Shown here: piece after piece, positions 23,134 through 31,790 of the stretch
Position numbering within the stretch: position 1 is the first letter of the stretch
Layout: each line of letters opens with the position of its first letter
Assembly: GCF_013415305.1 (NCBI RefSeq)
Contig: NZ_JACBXU010000001.1
Span: forward strand, 1-64,000
Reading direction: 5' to 3'
From: Pantoea sp. WMus005
GTDB taxonomy: Bacteria; Pseudomonadota; Gammaproteobacteria; Enterobacterales; Enterobacteriaceae
DNA: 64,000 nucleotides
The notes under the pieces: model-generated
What the model was told of the DNA's origin: nothing
Databases searched by the model: none
The model's input: the letters and a program-made list of their open reading frames with translations, nothing else
Made by a program: the position numbers and the translations under genes

Positions 23134-23956
23134 AATTTGCCTCCAGCGCAGCGCGATCCAGTACCGGTAATGTCTGTCCGTGAGTCGCTTTGCCCGGACG
23201 GCAGGACCACAGCGTGCGGGTGTAAGGATGGGTCGCGTGGGGCAGTTCGGCTGCGGGCAGCGTATCCAGCAACCGGCCTTTGTACATCACCATCACCCGC
23301 TCGCAATGTTCTGAGACCTGCTGCAAATCGTGGCTGATCAGCAGCAACCCCATATTGCGCGCTTCCACCAGACCGCGGATCAGTGCCAGCACCTGATCGC
23401 GCATGGCATGATCCAGCGCGGAGGTCGGTTCATCGGCGATCAGGAAGTCAGGATCCGTGATTAGCGCGATCGCCAGCATCACACGCTGGCCCATGCCGCC
23501 AGAGAGCTGATGCGGATACTGTTGCATCAGACGACGCGGATCGGGCAGGCCGACCGCATCCAGCATGTCACACACTTTCTCTTTACGTTCGGCACGGCTC
23601 AGACGGCGATGCAGGATCAGCGGCTCTTTCACCTGCCAGCCTATGGTGCGCGTCGGGTTAAGGGCATATTTCGGGTCCTGCATCACCATCGCCACGCGGT
23701 TACCGCGCAGCTGGTTCCAGTGACGCTCACTCAGCGTCAGTGCATTCTCACCGGCCACCTGAAGCTGGCTGGCCTGCAGATGCAGCGCGGGCGAGAGCAG
23801 TCCCATCAGGCTGCGGGCGGTCAGTGACTTGCCGGATCCGGATTCACCGACCAGCGCCACACGCTCGCGGCCCACGGAAAAGCTAATGTTATCGACCAGC
23901 AGCGCTTCATCACTGCGAATGGTCAGCCCTTCGGCAAGGAGCAGATTATTTTGCAT
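23126..23956 (-). CDS. peptide-type ABC transporter ATP-binding protein (DppD-like)
   Basis: First ATPase of the operon. Walker A GESGSGKSLTARS, signature LSGGMGQRVMLA, Walker B FLIADEPTSALD, and a C-terminal oligopeptide-transporter tail (HPYTRTLWSC). The start at 23956 (MQNNLLLAEGLTIRS; 276 residues) overlaps the upstream permease stop by 11 bp. An extended frame to 23986 lies wholly inside the permease gene and is less likely. Confidence 0.85.
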   Translation of the reverse strand: MQNNLLLAEGLTIRSDEALLVDNISFSVGRERVALVGESGSGKSLTARSLMGLLSPALHLQASQLQVAGENALTLSERHWNQLRGNRVAMVMQDPKYALNPTRTIGWQVKEPLILHRRLSRAERKEKVCDMLDAVGLPDPRRLMQQYPHQLSGGMGQRVMLAIALITDPDFLIADEPTSALDHAMRDQVLALIRGLVEARNMGLLLISHDLQQVSEHCERVMVMYKGRLLDTLPAAELPHATHPYTRTLWSCRPGKATHGQTLPVLDRAALEANYD

Positions 23957-24803
23957 GACGGGTATCCAGTCGGTCGCGCAGGCCATCGCCTGTCAGGTTA
24001 AAGGCCAGGCTGGCAAACAGAATAGCCGCGCCCGGTGCAGCAGCAACCCACCACTGATCGAAGATGACTTTACTGCCTTCGGCGACCATTGAGCCCCATT
24101 CTGCCGTTGGCGGCTGAACGCCCATGCCGAGGAAACCGAGTCCGGCCGCAGCCAGGATAATCCCGCCCAGGCTTAGCGCAGCGCGTACAACCGCAGTCGG
24201 CATGCAGAGCGGCAGAATATGACCGAACATCAGGCGAAAACCGGTAATCCCCTGCATCCGCGCGGCGGCAAGGTAGTCGCTGCGGCGCAGTGCCAGGGTT
24301 TCAGCGCGGGCCTGGCGGGCAAACGGCGGCCAGCTGGTCAGTGCCAGTGCCAGCGCACCGTTCATCAGGCCAGGGCCGAGAATCGCCACCAGCGCCAGCG
24401 CGATCACCAGGTTCGGCAGCGACAGGAAGATATCGGTAATGCGCATCAGCAGGCGTTCGGTCCAGCCGCCGACATAACCGGCGGTGATGCCAATCAGCAG
24501 TCCGGCCGGAATGGTCAGCACCAGGATCAGCGACACCAGCAGAAGAGTCGGGCGCGCACCGTAAATGACGCGTGACAGCAGATCGCGGCCAAAGCCATCG
24601 GTGCCGAACCAGTGCTGTGCTGACGGTGCCAGCAGGCGACTCGACATGGTCTGCACATTTGGGTCGAACGGCGCAATCAGCGGCGCCAGTAACGCCATCA
24701 GGATAAGAATCGCGACCAGCGTCAGGCCAACGGTTAACGAGGTAACGCGTTGACGGCGACGGCGTGGTCGCAGCGTTTCGAGTTCAGAGAGTTGTTGCGT
24801 CAT
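23946..24803 (-). CDS. peptide-type ABC transporter permease (DppC-like)
   Basis: Inner-membrane subunit of 285 residues. One N-terminal helix is followed by the typical DppC/OppC extracytoplasmic start (HWFGTDGFGRDLLSRVIYGAR) and four to five further helices. The EAA coupling loop is visible as ARMQGITGFRLMFGHILP. It overlaps the DppB-like gene by 4 bp (ATGA). Confidence 0.87.
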   Translation of the reverse strand: MTQQLSELETLRPRRRRQRVTSLTVGLTLVAILILMALLAPLIAPFDPNVQTMSSRLLAPSAQHWFGTDGFGRDLLSRVIYGARPTLLLVSLILVLTIPAGLLIGITAGYVGGWTERLLMRITDIFLSLPNLVIALALVAILGPGLMNGALALALTSWPPFARQARAETLALRRSDYLAAARMQGITGFRLMFGHILPLCMPTAVVRAALSLGGIILAAAGLGFLGMGVQPPTAEWGSMVAEGSKVIFDQWWVAAAPGAAILFASLAFNLTGDGLRDRLDTRHAK

Positions 24804-25852
24804 CGGGTTCTCGGATCGGTTAACCAGGTTAAGACATCCGCCAGGGTATTAATCAGAATAAAGCAGCCGCCGATCAACAGGGTTGAGCCCAGAATCGCCG
24901 GCACATCGCCGGAGAACAGCGCATTGGTCATATAGCGACCCACACCCGGCCAGGCGAAGACGGTTTCGGTCAGCACCGAGCCTTCCAGTAGGGTTGCGTA
25001 GGAGAGGGCAATCACCGTGACCAGCGTGCCCAGCACGTTGGGGAAAATATGGCGCAGCAGGATGCGTACCCGACCCGCGCCTTTGGCACGCGCCAGCACC
25101 ACATACTCTTTGCTACTCTCTTCCAGCAGCGCAGCACGCAGCAGGCGGGTAATGCCCGCCATCGCCAGCAGGCCGAGGATCACTACCGGCAGCCAGAGGT
25201 GTGCAATCGCGTTGCGGAACATCTCCGGTTCGCCCGACAGCCAGCTGTCAATCAGCACAAAACCGGTCTTCGGCTCCAGGGTATAGACCCAGATATCATC
25301 AAGCCGTCCCGGTCCGGCGGACCAGTGCAGCACCGCATAAAACAGCAGCAGGCCCAGCAGGCCGAGCCAGAACACCGGCACCGAGTAGCCCAGCAGCGAG
25401 ATAAAGCGGGCGAGGTTATCGATCCAGCTGCCCGGTTTCCACGCCGCAAGCAGCGCCAGCGAAACGCCGAACACCACCGCGAAGATCATCGCGCAGGTTG
25501 CCAGTTCAATGGTGGCGGGGAAGGTGGTCATCAGGTCGCCGCTCACCGACTGATTAGTCAGGCGGGAGACACCCAAATCGCCGTGCGCCAGATGTTCGAC
25601 GTAGCGCCAGAACTGCATCAGCACCGGCTCATCAAGACCCAAATCATGACGCACCTGCGCATACGTTGCTTCACTGGCGTGATCGCCGGCGATCTGCTGT
25701 ACCGGATCGATCGGCGAGAGATGCGACAGCATAAAGGTGAAGGCGAGCAGGCCAAGCAGCGTGACCAGCAGCGACAACACACTACCGATCAGCCGTCCGC
25801 CACGCTGCCAAAAAAGCCGGGCGAACCCGGCTGAAGGTACAGACTGTGCCAT
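24800..25852 (-). CDS. peptide-type ABC transporter permease (DppB-like)
   Basis: Inner-membrane subunit of 350 residues with six predicted helices. It has the DppB/OppB N-terminal pattern (FTFMLSHLSPIDPVQQIAGDHASEATY) and the coupling-loop motif LARAKGAGRVRILLRHIFPN. Its start overlaps the substrate-binding protein stop by one base (TAATG), indicating coupled translation. Confidence 0.87.
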   Translation of the reverse strand: MAQSVPSAGFARLFWQRGGRLIGSVLSLLVTLLGLLAFTFMLSHLSPIDPVQQIAGDHASEATYAQVRHDLGLDEPVLMQFWRYVEHLAHGDLGVSRLTNQSVSGDLMTTFPATIELATCAMIFAVVFGVSLALLAAWKPGSWIDNLARFISLLGYSVPVFWLGLLGLLLFYAVLHWSAGPGRLDDIWVYTLEPKTGFVLIDSWLSGEPEMFRNAIAHLWLPVVILGLLAMAGITRLLRAALLEESSKEYVVLARAKGAGRVRILLRHIFPNVLGTLVTVIALSYATLLEGSVLTETVFAWPGVGRYMTNALFSGDVPAILGSTLLIGGCFILINTLADVLTWLTDPRTR

Positions 25853-27420
25853 TACTTAGTGACCTGCGAGTAATACACCATGTCAGGGTTGATACCCTGC
25901 ACATAGCCTTTCAGGTTGTCGCGCAGGGCGATCAGGTTCTTCGCCTGCATCCCAATCACGTAAGGTGAGTTCTTCATGACTTCACGCTGCATCGCTTCAT
26001 ACAGCGCGATGCGTTTCTTCGGATCACTTTCCGCCGTCGCCGCAATTACCTGCTTGTTCAGCTCCGGAGTGTGCCAGTCTGAACGGTAAGCGATGGTTTT
26101 GCTGCCATCTTCCGGGTTATAAGCAAACGAGGCGGCATTCGTGTTCGGATCGAAATAGTCAGAGCCCCAGGCGTTCAGTGTCGCTTCATATTTATGTGCT
26201 TTCACGTTGGTGGACACCTCGGAGCTCAGGCCCGGCACCACTTCCACTTTCACACCCGCTTTGGCGAAGCTGCCCTGCAGCGCCTGCGCGATATCCAGAT
26301 AAGGCGGCTGGTTGCTGGTGGAGAGCTTGAACGTCACGTTGCTCAGGCCCGCTTTCTTCAGAATCGCTTTGGCTTTTTCCGGATCGTAGCTGTATGGCGT
26401 GTCGTTGATCGCGCCCAGGAAGCCCTTCGGCAGGAAGCTCTGATGCACGTCGAACTGACCTTTCAGCAGCTCGTTAGCGATGCCTTTGTAATCCCACAGA
26501 TAGCGTGCCGCTTCCCAGAAGGCTGGATTCTTCATCGTCTCGTTCGCGCCGATGTTGAACTGGATGTAGTAGAGGGACGCCATGGGAATCGCTTCCGTTT
26601 TCACGCCTTTCTTGCCGTTGAGCGCGGCGATCTGATCGGCACCCAGATTACGGGCGATATCGGCATCGCCCTGTTCCAGCAGCAGACGACGCGCAGCCGG
26701 TTCCGGTACGTTTTTGATCAGGATATTCTTCATCTTCGGCGCGCCCGCCGGTGAGGTCGGGTTAGCGCTGAGCAGCACGACCTGATGCATCACCACTTTA
26801 CGGATCTGATACGGACCGCTGCCCGCAGAGTGGGTTGCCAGCCAGGCGTTACCAAAATCGCCGTTCTTCTCGTTCGCCATCGCGGTTTTTTCATCGATGA
26901 TGGAAGAAACCGGGGCAGAGAGCAGGCTCAGCACATAGGTCGGACTGACGTTAGCGGTCCAGCTGATCTGCACGTGATTGTCGTCGACTTTCTTCAGGAA
27001 GCCATCGACGTTATCTTTGGTCCAGCCAAGCTGCGTCAGGATGAAAGAGGGATCGAGGTTCAGCTTCACCACGCGGCCCAGCGAGAAGATCACATCTTCC
27101 GGACGCAGCGGGTTGCCGGTGGAGAATTTCGCATCTTTGCGCAGTTCAAAGGTCAGGCTGCGGTTGTCGCTGCCGGGCTGCCATGAGGTCGCCAGAGTAG
27201 GTTTCAGATCCACCGGATTCTGCGGATCGGACTGCACCAGACGCTGATAGATGTTTGTAAAAGCCTGAACGCTGGTCAGTTCAAACCCTTTGGCCGGGTC
27301 GAAGCTGTCGGCATCGTCAGTAGATTGTGCAATCACCAGGGTATCTTTCGGTGTTGCGGCCTGTGCTGTGAAGGCGGCAGCCAGCGTCAGCGCCAGCAGT
27401 GATGGAATTATAGTTTTCAT
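25852..27420 (-). CDS. periplasmic peptide/nickel-type substrate-binding protein
   Basis: Family 5 solute-binding protein (DppA/OppA/NikA type), 522 residues. A Sec signal peptide (MKTIIPSLLALTLAAAFTAQA, cleavage near residue 21) is followed by family blocks TLVIAQSTDDADSFDPAKG and LTFELRKDAKFSTGNPLRPEDVIFS. It is the first gene of an SBP-permease-permease-ATPase-ATPase operon. Dipeptides or oligopeptides are likely substrates, but the sequence alone does not decide between peptide, nickel chelate or opine. Confidence 0.87.
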   Translation of the reverse strand: MKTIIPSLLALTLAAAFTAQAATPKDTLVIAQSTDDADSFDPAKGFELTSVQAFTNIYQRLVQSDPQNPVDLKPTLATSWQPGSDNRSLTFELRKDAKFSTGNPLRPEDVIFSLGRVVKLNLDPSFILTQLGWTKDNVDGFLKKVDDNHVQISWTANVSPTYVLSLLSAPVSSIIDEKTAMANEKNGDFGNAWLATHSAGSGPYQIRKVVMHQVVLLSANPTSPAGAPKMKNILIKNVPEPAARRLLLEQGDADIARNLGADQIAALNGKKGVKTEAIPMASLYYIQFNIGANETMKNPAFWEAARYLWDYKGIANELLKGQFDVHQSFLPKGFLGAINDTPYSYDPEKAKAILKKAGLSNVTFKLSTSNQPPYLDIAQALQGSFAKAGVKVEVVPGLSSEVSTNVKAHKYEATLNAWGSDYFDPNTNAASFAYNPEDGSKTIAYRSDWHTPELNKQVIAATAESDPKKRIALYEAMQREVMKNSPYVIGMQAKNLIALRDNLKGYVQGINPDMVYYSQVTK

Positions 27421-27660
27421 GAAATTTCCTTGCCTCTAAAAAGTTACGCGAGTTTACGAAAGGGCCGATGCGAAGAATAGTCGAATATGGGCTAATCATA
27501 TGTCAAAAGGTTATAAGGGTTAGCTGGTGGTTATAAGAAGATCGTTACAGTGTTAACGAAACGGCAATCTGAGCAGAAACAAATCCTCAACGAAAGCATT
27601 ATTCAGGGCGTTATTGCTTTACCGAAGCCCGCCTCTCTTTATAATGGCGGCAGATAACTT
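27421..27660. other. intergenic: divergent promoters of the ABC operon and mgt gene
   Basis: This stretch separates the ABC operon from the magnesium ATPase transcription unit. Two candidate plus-strand promoters are visible. One is a GGTTAG-N5-GGTTAT direct repeat (27518-27534) with PhoP-box-like 11-bp spacing, followed 11 bases later by TACAGT. The other is a perfect -10 TATAAT at 27640-27645 with a weak TTTACC 16 bp upstream. The PhoP match is only partial. Confidence 0.45.
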
Positions 27661-27673
27661 CAGGAGAATTCAG

Positions 27674-27715
27674 TTGGACAGTGATACGAGATTAGCGTTA
27701 ATTCTGGCAAGCTGA
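27674..27715 (+). CDS. possible first leader peptide (TTG start) of the mgt leader
   Basis: A 13-codon frame begins at TTG with AGGAG 7 nt upstream and encodes MDSDTRLALILAS. It ends inside the first arm of a GCAAGC/GCTTGC inverted repeat (27707-27733 region). Its place in the long leader suggests a regulatory uORF, but the start codon is weak and this may be chance. Confidence 0.3.
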   Translation: MDSDTRLALILAS

Positions 27716-27814
27716 ATTTCCTATGCTGCTTGCCATCCGGCGAGCAGCGATCCCCGCTTTAATTAATGATCGCGCTCCTTATTTTTAATCCTGCCATCCA
27801 CAGGAGTGCGCGTT

Positions 27815-27862
27815 ATGCTGCTGTTTGTATTCGCTCTTTTTCCTCCGCCCCGACTGGCGTAG
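27815..27862 (+). CDS. MgtL-like proline-rich leader peptide
   Basis: A 15-codon frame encodes MLLFVFALFPPPRLA, with AGGAG 8 nt before the ATG. It lies about 215 bases ahead of the magnesium ATPase gene. Three consecutive proline codons are a known ribosome-slowing element, and proline codons in MgtL of Salmonella/E. coli control mgtA transcript elongation. The sequence differs from the enterobacterial MgtL I recall, so this is a functional analogue by position and composition. The stop codon lies in the first arm of a perfect 7-bp hairpin. Confidence 0.6.
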   Translation: MLLFVFALFPPPRLA

Positions 27863-27875
27863 CTCAGTCTACGCC
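27856..27875 (+). promoter_or_regulatory. hairpin overlapping leader-peptide stop
   Basis: GGCGTAG-CTCAGT-CTACGCC forms a perfect 7-bp stem, and its first arm includes the leader-peptide stop codon TAG. A ribosome stalled on the proline codons just upstream would change whether it folds. Further inverted repeats follow before the ATPase gene, for example ggaataa-cgtga-ttattcc near 27960-27978. Confidence 0.5.
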
Positions 27876-28078
27876 CGATTGCCGATATCAGACTTTCAAC
27901 ACGCTGCGTTTAACCGACGTCGGCTAACCCTGTGTGCGTCGTTATTTTATGCGCAGGCGGAATAACGTGATTATTCCTGAAGGTCACTGAATTAAATAAC
28001 CCGGTCACGCCAGGTTTTATCTATGCACCTTATTTTGCGTGCAGAACGACTATTGCTTTAAATCAGGGAGATGTCGAA

Positions 28079-30781
28079 ATGAGCGACATGAAACTGGAAC
28101 AGGTTGCGATCAATTCAAGTGGCAACCGCGTTGATAAAAAAAGTAAAAAAATGTTTGCTGTGGCACAGCAGGCAGGCCAGCACATTGAGATCACGCTGAA
28201 CAACCTGCGCAGCCATCGTCAGGGGCTGACTCAGGCGGAAGCGGCGAAACGACTGGCTTTATATGGCCGCAATGAAGTGGCTCATGAGAAAGCACCACCA
28301 GCGCTGATTCAGCTGCTGATGGCATTTAATAACCCGTTTATTTACGTACTACTGGTCCTGGCGCTGGTGAGTTTTGTGACTGACTTCTGGCTGCCGCTGC
28401 GCGCCGGTCAGGAAACCGATCTTTCCGGGGTGATCATCATCTGCACCATGGTGATGCTGAGCGGGCTGTTGCGCTTCTGGCAGGAGTTTCGTACCAACCG
28501 GGCGGCGCAGGCGCTGAAGTCACTGGTTCGCAGCCAGGTCACCGTGCTGCGGCGTGAGGCAGACAGCGAAACCGCGCAGCGCCAGGATGTGGATATGCGT
28601 GAACTGGTGCCGGGCGATATCATTCTGCTCAGCACCGGCGACCAGGTGCCAGCCGATGTTCGCCTGCTGAGTTCACGTAACCTGTTTATCAGTGAAGCCG
28701 TGCTGACCGGCGAGTCGCTGCCCGTTGAGAAACACAGCAGTGATGTGGGTATCGATGGCGAAGGCCAGACCGCTCAAGAGCTGCTGGCGTCACCGAATCT
28801 CTGCCTGATGGGCACCAGCGTGACCAGCGGCACAGCCAGTGCAGTGGTGGTGGCGACTGGCGGCGAAACCTGGTTTGGCTCGCTGGCTTCATCACTGACC
28901 GGCAGCCGTCCGCAGACCGCGTTTGATCGCGGTGTCAACAGCGTCAGTAAGCTGCTGATCCGCTTCATGCTGGTGATGGTGCCAGTGGTGCTGCTGATTA
29001 ACGGCTTCACCAAAGGCGACTGGATGGATGCCACGCTGTTTGCCCTGGCAGTTGCGGTCGGGCTGACGCCAGAAATGTTGCCGATGATTGTCAGCGCCAA
29101 CCTGGCCAAAGGCGCGATTGCGATGTCTCGTCGCAAAGTGATCGTCAAAAAGCTCAACGCCATTCAGAACCTCGGCGCGATGGATGTGCTCTGCACGGAT
29201 AAAACCGGCACGCTGACCCAGGACACCATACTGCTGTCCCATTATCTGGACGCGCAGGGCAATGACGATGCAGAGGTGCTGCTGCTGGCATGGCTTAACA
29301 GTGGCAGCCAGAGTGGCGTGAAAAACCTGATGGACCGCGCTGTGCTCAGCGTGGGCGATAAAATCATTTCCCAGTCTCAGCGCAGCCAGTTTCAGCTGGT
29401 CGATGAGCTGCCGTTCGATTTTACCCGCCGCCGGGTGTCGGTGCTGGTGGAGAATCTGGCTCAGCATCGTTCACAGCTGATCTGCAAAGGCGCAGTGGAA
29501 GAGATGCTGGCGGTGAGCACTGCCGTGCGGAAGGGCGATGCGGTAGTTGCACTGGATGCGGCGCAGCGTGCGGCGCTGCTGGCGCAGACCGAACACTATC
29601 ATCAGCAGGGCTATCGTGTGCTGCTGGTGGCGACACGGGATGGCGAGCTGCGCGCGCCGCTCAGCGACAGTGATGAGCGCGATCTGGTTATCCAGGGCAT
29701 GCTGACCTTCCGCGATCCGCCGAAAGCCAGTGCAGGTAAGGCGATTAAAGCTCTGCGCGACAGCGGCGTCACGGTGAAAGTGCTGACCGGCGACAATCCG
29801 CTGGTCACGCTGCGGGTCTGTGCCGATGTCGGGCTGACCGATCCGGCCATGCTGACCGGCGATCAGATTGAGGCGATGAATGACGATGAACTGGCGCTGG
29901 AAGCGGAGCGTTGCACCCTGTTTGCTCAGCTGACACCGCTGCAGAAATCACGTCTGGTACGGTTGATGCAGCAGAACGGTCACACCGTCGGGTTCCTTGG
30001 CGATGGCATCAATGACGCGCCCGCACTGCGGGCGGCCGACACCGGGATTTCCGTGGACAGCGCGGCAGATGTGGCGAAAGCCTCATCGGACATTATCCTG
30101 CTGGAGAAAGATCTGCAGGTGCTGAATGAGGGTGTACTCAAAGGACGTGAGACCTTTGGCAACATCATCAAGTATCTCAACATGACCGCCAGCTCGAACT
30201 TCGGCAACGTTTTTTCGCTGCTGGTGGCCAGTGCCTTTATTCCGTTTCTGCCGATGCTGTCGATTCATCTGCTGATTCAGAACCTGATGTATGACGTCTC
30301 ACAGCTGGCGCTGCCGTGGGACAAGGTTGACCGTGAGTTTCTGAATAAGCCGCGTAAATGGGATGCTGGCAACATCAAACGCTTCATGCTGTGGATGGGG
30401 CCGACGTCGTCAATTTTTGACATCACAACGTTTGCGCTGATGTGGTTCGTATTCGGTGCTAATCATGCTGGCGTGCAGTCGCTGTTCCAGTCCGGCTGGT
30501 TTATTGAGGGGCTGCTGTCTCAGACGCTGGTGGTACATATGCTGCGTACCCGGAAGATTCCGTTTATCCAGAGTCGCGCCACCTTACCGGTGATGCTGAC
30601 CACGCTAGCCGTGATGGTGCTGGGCATTCTGATTCCGTTCTCACCGCTGGGCGCGATGGTCGGTCTGGTGCCACTGCCATGGCAATACTTCCCGTGGCTG
30701 GTGCTGACGCTGTTCAGCTACTGCCTGGTCGCGCAGGGCATGAAACGTTTCTACATCCGCCGTTTTGGTCAGTGGTTCTAG
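28079..30781 (+). CDS. mgtA: magnesium-translocating P-type ATPase (MgtA/MgtB family)
   Basis: P-type (P3B) ATPase importing Mg2+ across the inner membrane. The 900-residue protein has TGES at 210 (actuator), the phosphorylated aspartate in DKTGT at 374, the nucleotide-domain segment CKGAVEEML, and the hinge GDGINDAPA from 641, with about ten helices. The core loop LLIRFMLVMVPVVLLINGFTKGDW is diagnostic of MgtA/MgtB. AGGGAGA precedes the ATG. I cannot separate MgtA from MgtB by sequence recall. The long leader argues for MgtA-type control, while the small membrane peptide downstream recalls mgtCBRU. Confidence 0.9.
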   Translation: MSDMKLEQVAINSSGNRVDKKSKKMFAVAQQAGQHIEITLNNLRSHRQGLTQAEAAKRLALYGRNEVAHEKAPPALIQLLMAFNNPFIYVLLVLALVSFVTDFWLPLRAGQETDLSGVIIICTMVMLSGLLRFWQEFRTNRAAQALKSLVRSQVTVLRREADSETAQRQDVDMRELVPGDIILLSTGDQVPADVRLLSSRNLFISEAVLTGESLPVEKHSSDVGIDGEGQTAQELLASPNLCLMGTSVTSGTASAVVVATGGETWFGSLASSLTGSRPQTAFDRGVNSVSKLLIRFMLVMVPVVLLINGFTKGDWMDATLFALAVAVGLTPEMLPMIVSANLAKGAIAMSRRKVIVKKLNAIQNLGAMDVLCTDKTGTLTQDTILLSHYLDAQGNDDAEVLLLAWLNSGSQSGVKNLMDRAVLSVGDKIISQSQRSQFQLVDELPFDFTRRRVSVLVENLAQHRSQLICKGAVEEMLAVSTAVRKGDAVVALDAAQRAALLAQTEHYHQQGYRVLLVATRDGELRAPLSDSDERDLVIQGMLTFRDPPKASAGKAIKALRDSGVTVKVLTGDNPLVTLRVCADVGLTDPAMLTGDQIEAMNDDELALEAERCTLFAQLTPLQKSRLVRLMQQNGHTVGFLGDGINDAPALRAADTGISVDSAADVAKASSDIILLEKDLQVLNEGVLKGRETFGNIIKYLNMTASSNFGNVFSLLVASAFIPFLPMLSIHLLIQNLMYDVSQLALPWDKVDREFLNKPRKWDAGNIKRFMLWMGPTSSIFDITTFALMWFVFGANHAGVQSLFQSGWFIEGLLSQTLVVHMLRTRKIPFIQSRATLPVMLTTLAVMVLGILIPFSPLGAMVGLVPLPWQYFPWLVLTLFSYCLVAQGMKRFYIRRFGQWF

Positions 30782-30791
30782 AGAGGCGAAG

Positions 30792-30878
30792 ATGAAAAAA
30801 AACAGGCTCGATAAGGTATTTGTCGGCGTGATGATCATCGGCTTAACTCTGATTGCGCTGACGGTCATCGTGCGGTGA
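30792..30878 (+). CDS. 28-residue membrane peptide, MgtU/MgtR-like
   Basis: A 28-codon frame starts 10 bases after the ATPase stop, with AGAGGCG upstream. It encodes a basic start (MKKNRLDK), one hydrophobic helix of about 19 residues (VFVGVMIIGLTLIALTVIV) and a final arginine. In Salmonella the mgtCBRU transcript ends with small membrane proteins that control FtsH proteolysis of the ATPase; MgtU is also 28 residues. Position, length and topology fit such a role, but I do not recall the MgtU sequence well enough to call orthology. Confidence 0.6.
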   Translation: MKKNRLDKVFVGVMIIGLTLIALTVIVR

Positions 30879-30904
30879 GGGCGTTGTGATAGTGCGATAG
30901 TGAA

Positions 30905-30933
30905 AAGGCAGCGAGTCTACTCGCTGCCTTCTT
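30905..30933. terminator. bidirectional intrinsic terminator
   Basis: A near-perfect 12-bp stem (aaggcagcgagt / actcgctgcctt) is followed by TCTTATTT on the plus strand and TTTTCAC on the minus strand. It separates the magnesium unit from the convergent RIO kinase gene. Confidence 0.88.
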
Positions 30934-30935
30934 AT

Positions 30936-31790
30936 TTACTCTTCGTCGCGCTCACGGCTGGCGCGCTGACGCTCGTAATATTCATCTTCTGCGGTGATGA
31001 TCTCATCCATCAGAGAATCCATATCCACCACGCGCTCTTCTTCCACGAACTCGCCGGTAAGCGGCGTTTCCGGGGTCAGCTTGCCATCTTCATACAGAAG
31101 CCAGATCTCTTTGGCATAGCGCGTTTTCAGCAGCTGCGGAGCGAACTGGCCGTAGTAGGAGGTAATGTTGTCTACGTCGCGCTCAAACATCGACTCGGCA
31201 TGGTTATTGGCTGCGGCATCAACCGCCTGTGGCAGGTCGATGATCACGGGTCCCTGATCATCCAGCAGCACGTTGAACTCTGATAAGTCGCCATGCACGA
31301 TACCGGCACAGAGCATGCGCACGATGTTGCGAATCATGGTGTGGAAATCGGTGACCGCCTCCTCTTCAGACAAAGAGACATCGCTGAGACGTGGCGCAAC
31401 TGAGCCATTGGCGTCGGTCACCAGCTCCATCAGCAATACACCGTCTATGCAGAGATAAGGCTGGGGCACGCGAACACCGGCGTTAGCCAGGCGGAACAGG
31501 GCATCGACTTCGGCGGTCTGCCAGGACTCTTCCTGCTGCTTGCGGCCGAACTTCGTGCCTTTCTGCATCGCGCGGGCGTTACGGCTGTTACGGGTTTTAC
31601 GTCCTTCCTGATACTGCACCGCCTGCTTGAAGCTACGCTGGGTCGCCTCTTTGTAGACTTTGGCGCACTGCACTTTGCCGCCGCATAGCACGGTATAGAC
31701 GTCTGCTTCTTTGCCGCTTTTCAGCCGCTGCAGGACATCGTCAATCAGGCCGTCATCGACCAGTGGCTGGATTCTGTTTGGGATTTTCAT
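30936..31790 (-). CDS. RIO1-family atypical protein kinase
   Basis: Serine/threonine kinase of the bacterial RIO family (PA4780-type), 284 residues. Visible are the ATP-binding start LKSGKEADVYTVLCGG with the catalytic lysine in CAKVYK, the catalytic loop HGDLSEFNVLL, and the metal-binding IIDLPQA. The acidic C-terminal tail (EDEYYERQRASRERDEE) is typical. The substrate is unknown. It is a stand-alone gene convergent with the magnesium unit. Confidence 0.88.
   Translation of the reverse strand: MKIPNRIQPLVDDGLIDDVLQRLKSGKEADVYTVLCGGKVQCAKVYKEATQRSFKQAVQYQEGRKTRNSRNARAMQKGTKFGRKQQEESWQTAEVDALFRLANAGVRVPQPYLCIDGVLLMELVTDANGSVAPRLSDVSLSEEEAVTDFHTMIRNIVRMLCAGIVHGDLSEFNVLLDDQGPVIIDLPQAVDAAANNHAESMFERDVDNITSYYGQFAPQLLKTRYAKEIWLLYEDGKLTPETPLTGEFVEEERVVDMDSLMDEIITAEDEYYERQRASRERDEE

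Noticed and set aside
25049-25834. 261-codon plus-strand frame rich in Gln and Arg
   Set aside because: Antisense shadow of the DppB-like permease gene; low-complexity composition and no start signal.
27421-28078. Classical Mg2+ riboswitch of the M-box type
   Set aside because: I could not match the leader to the M-box or to the E. coli mgtA leader fold by eye; the leader-peptide reading is better supported.
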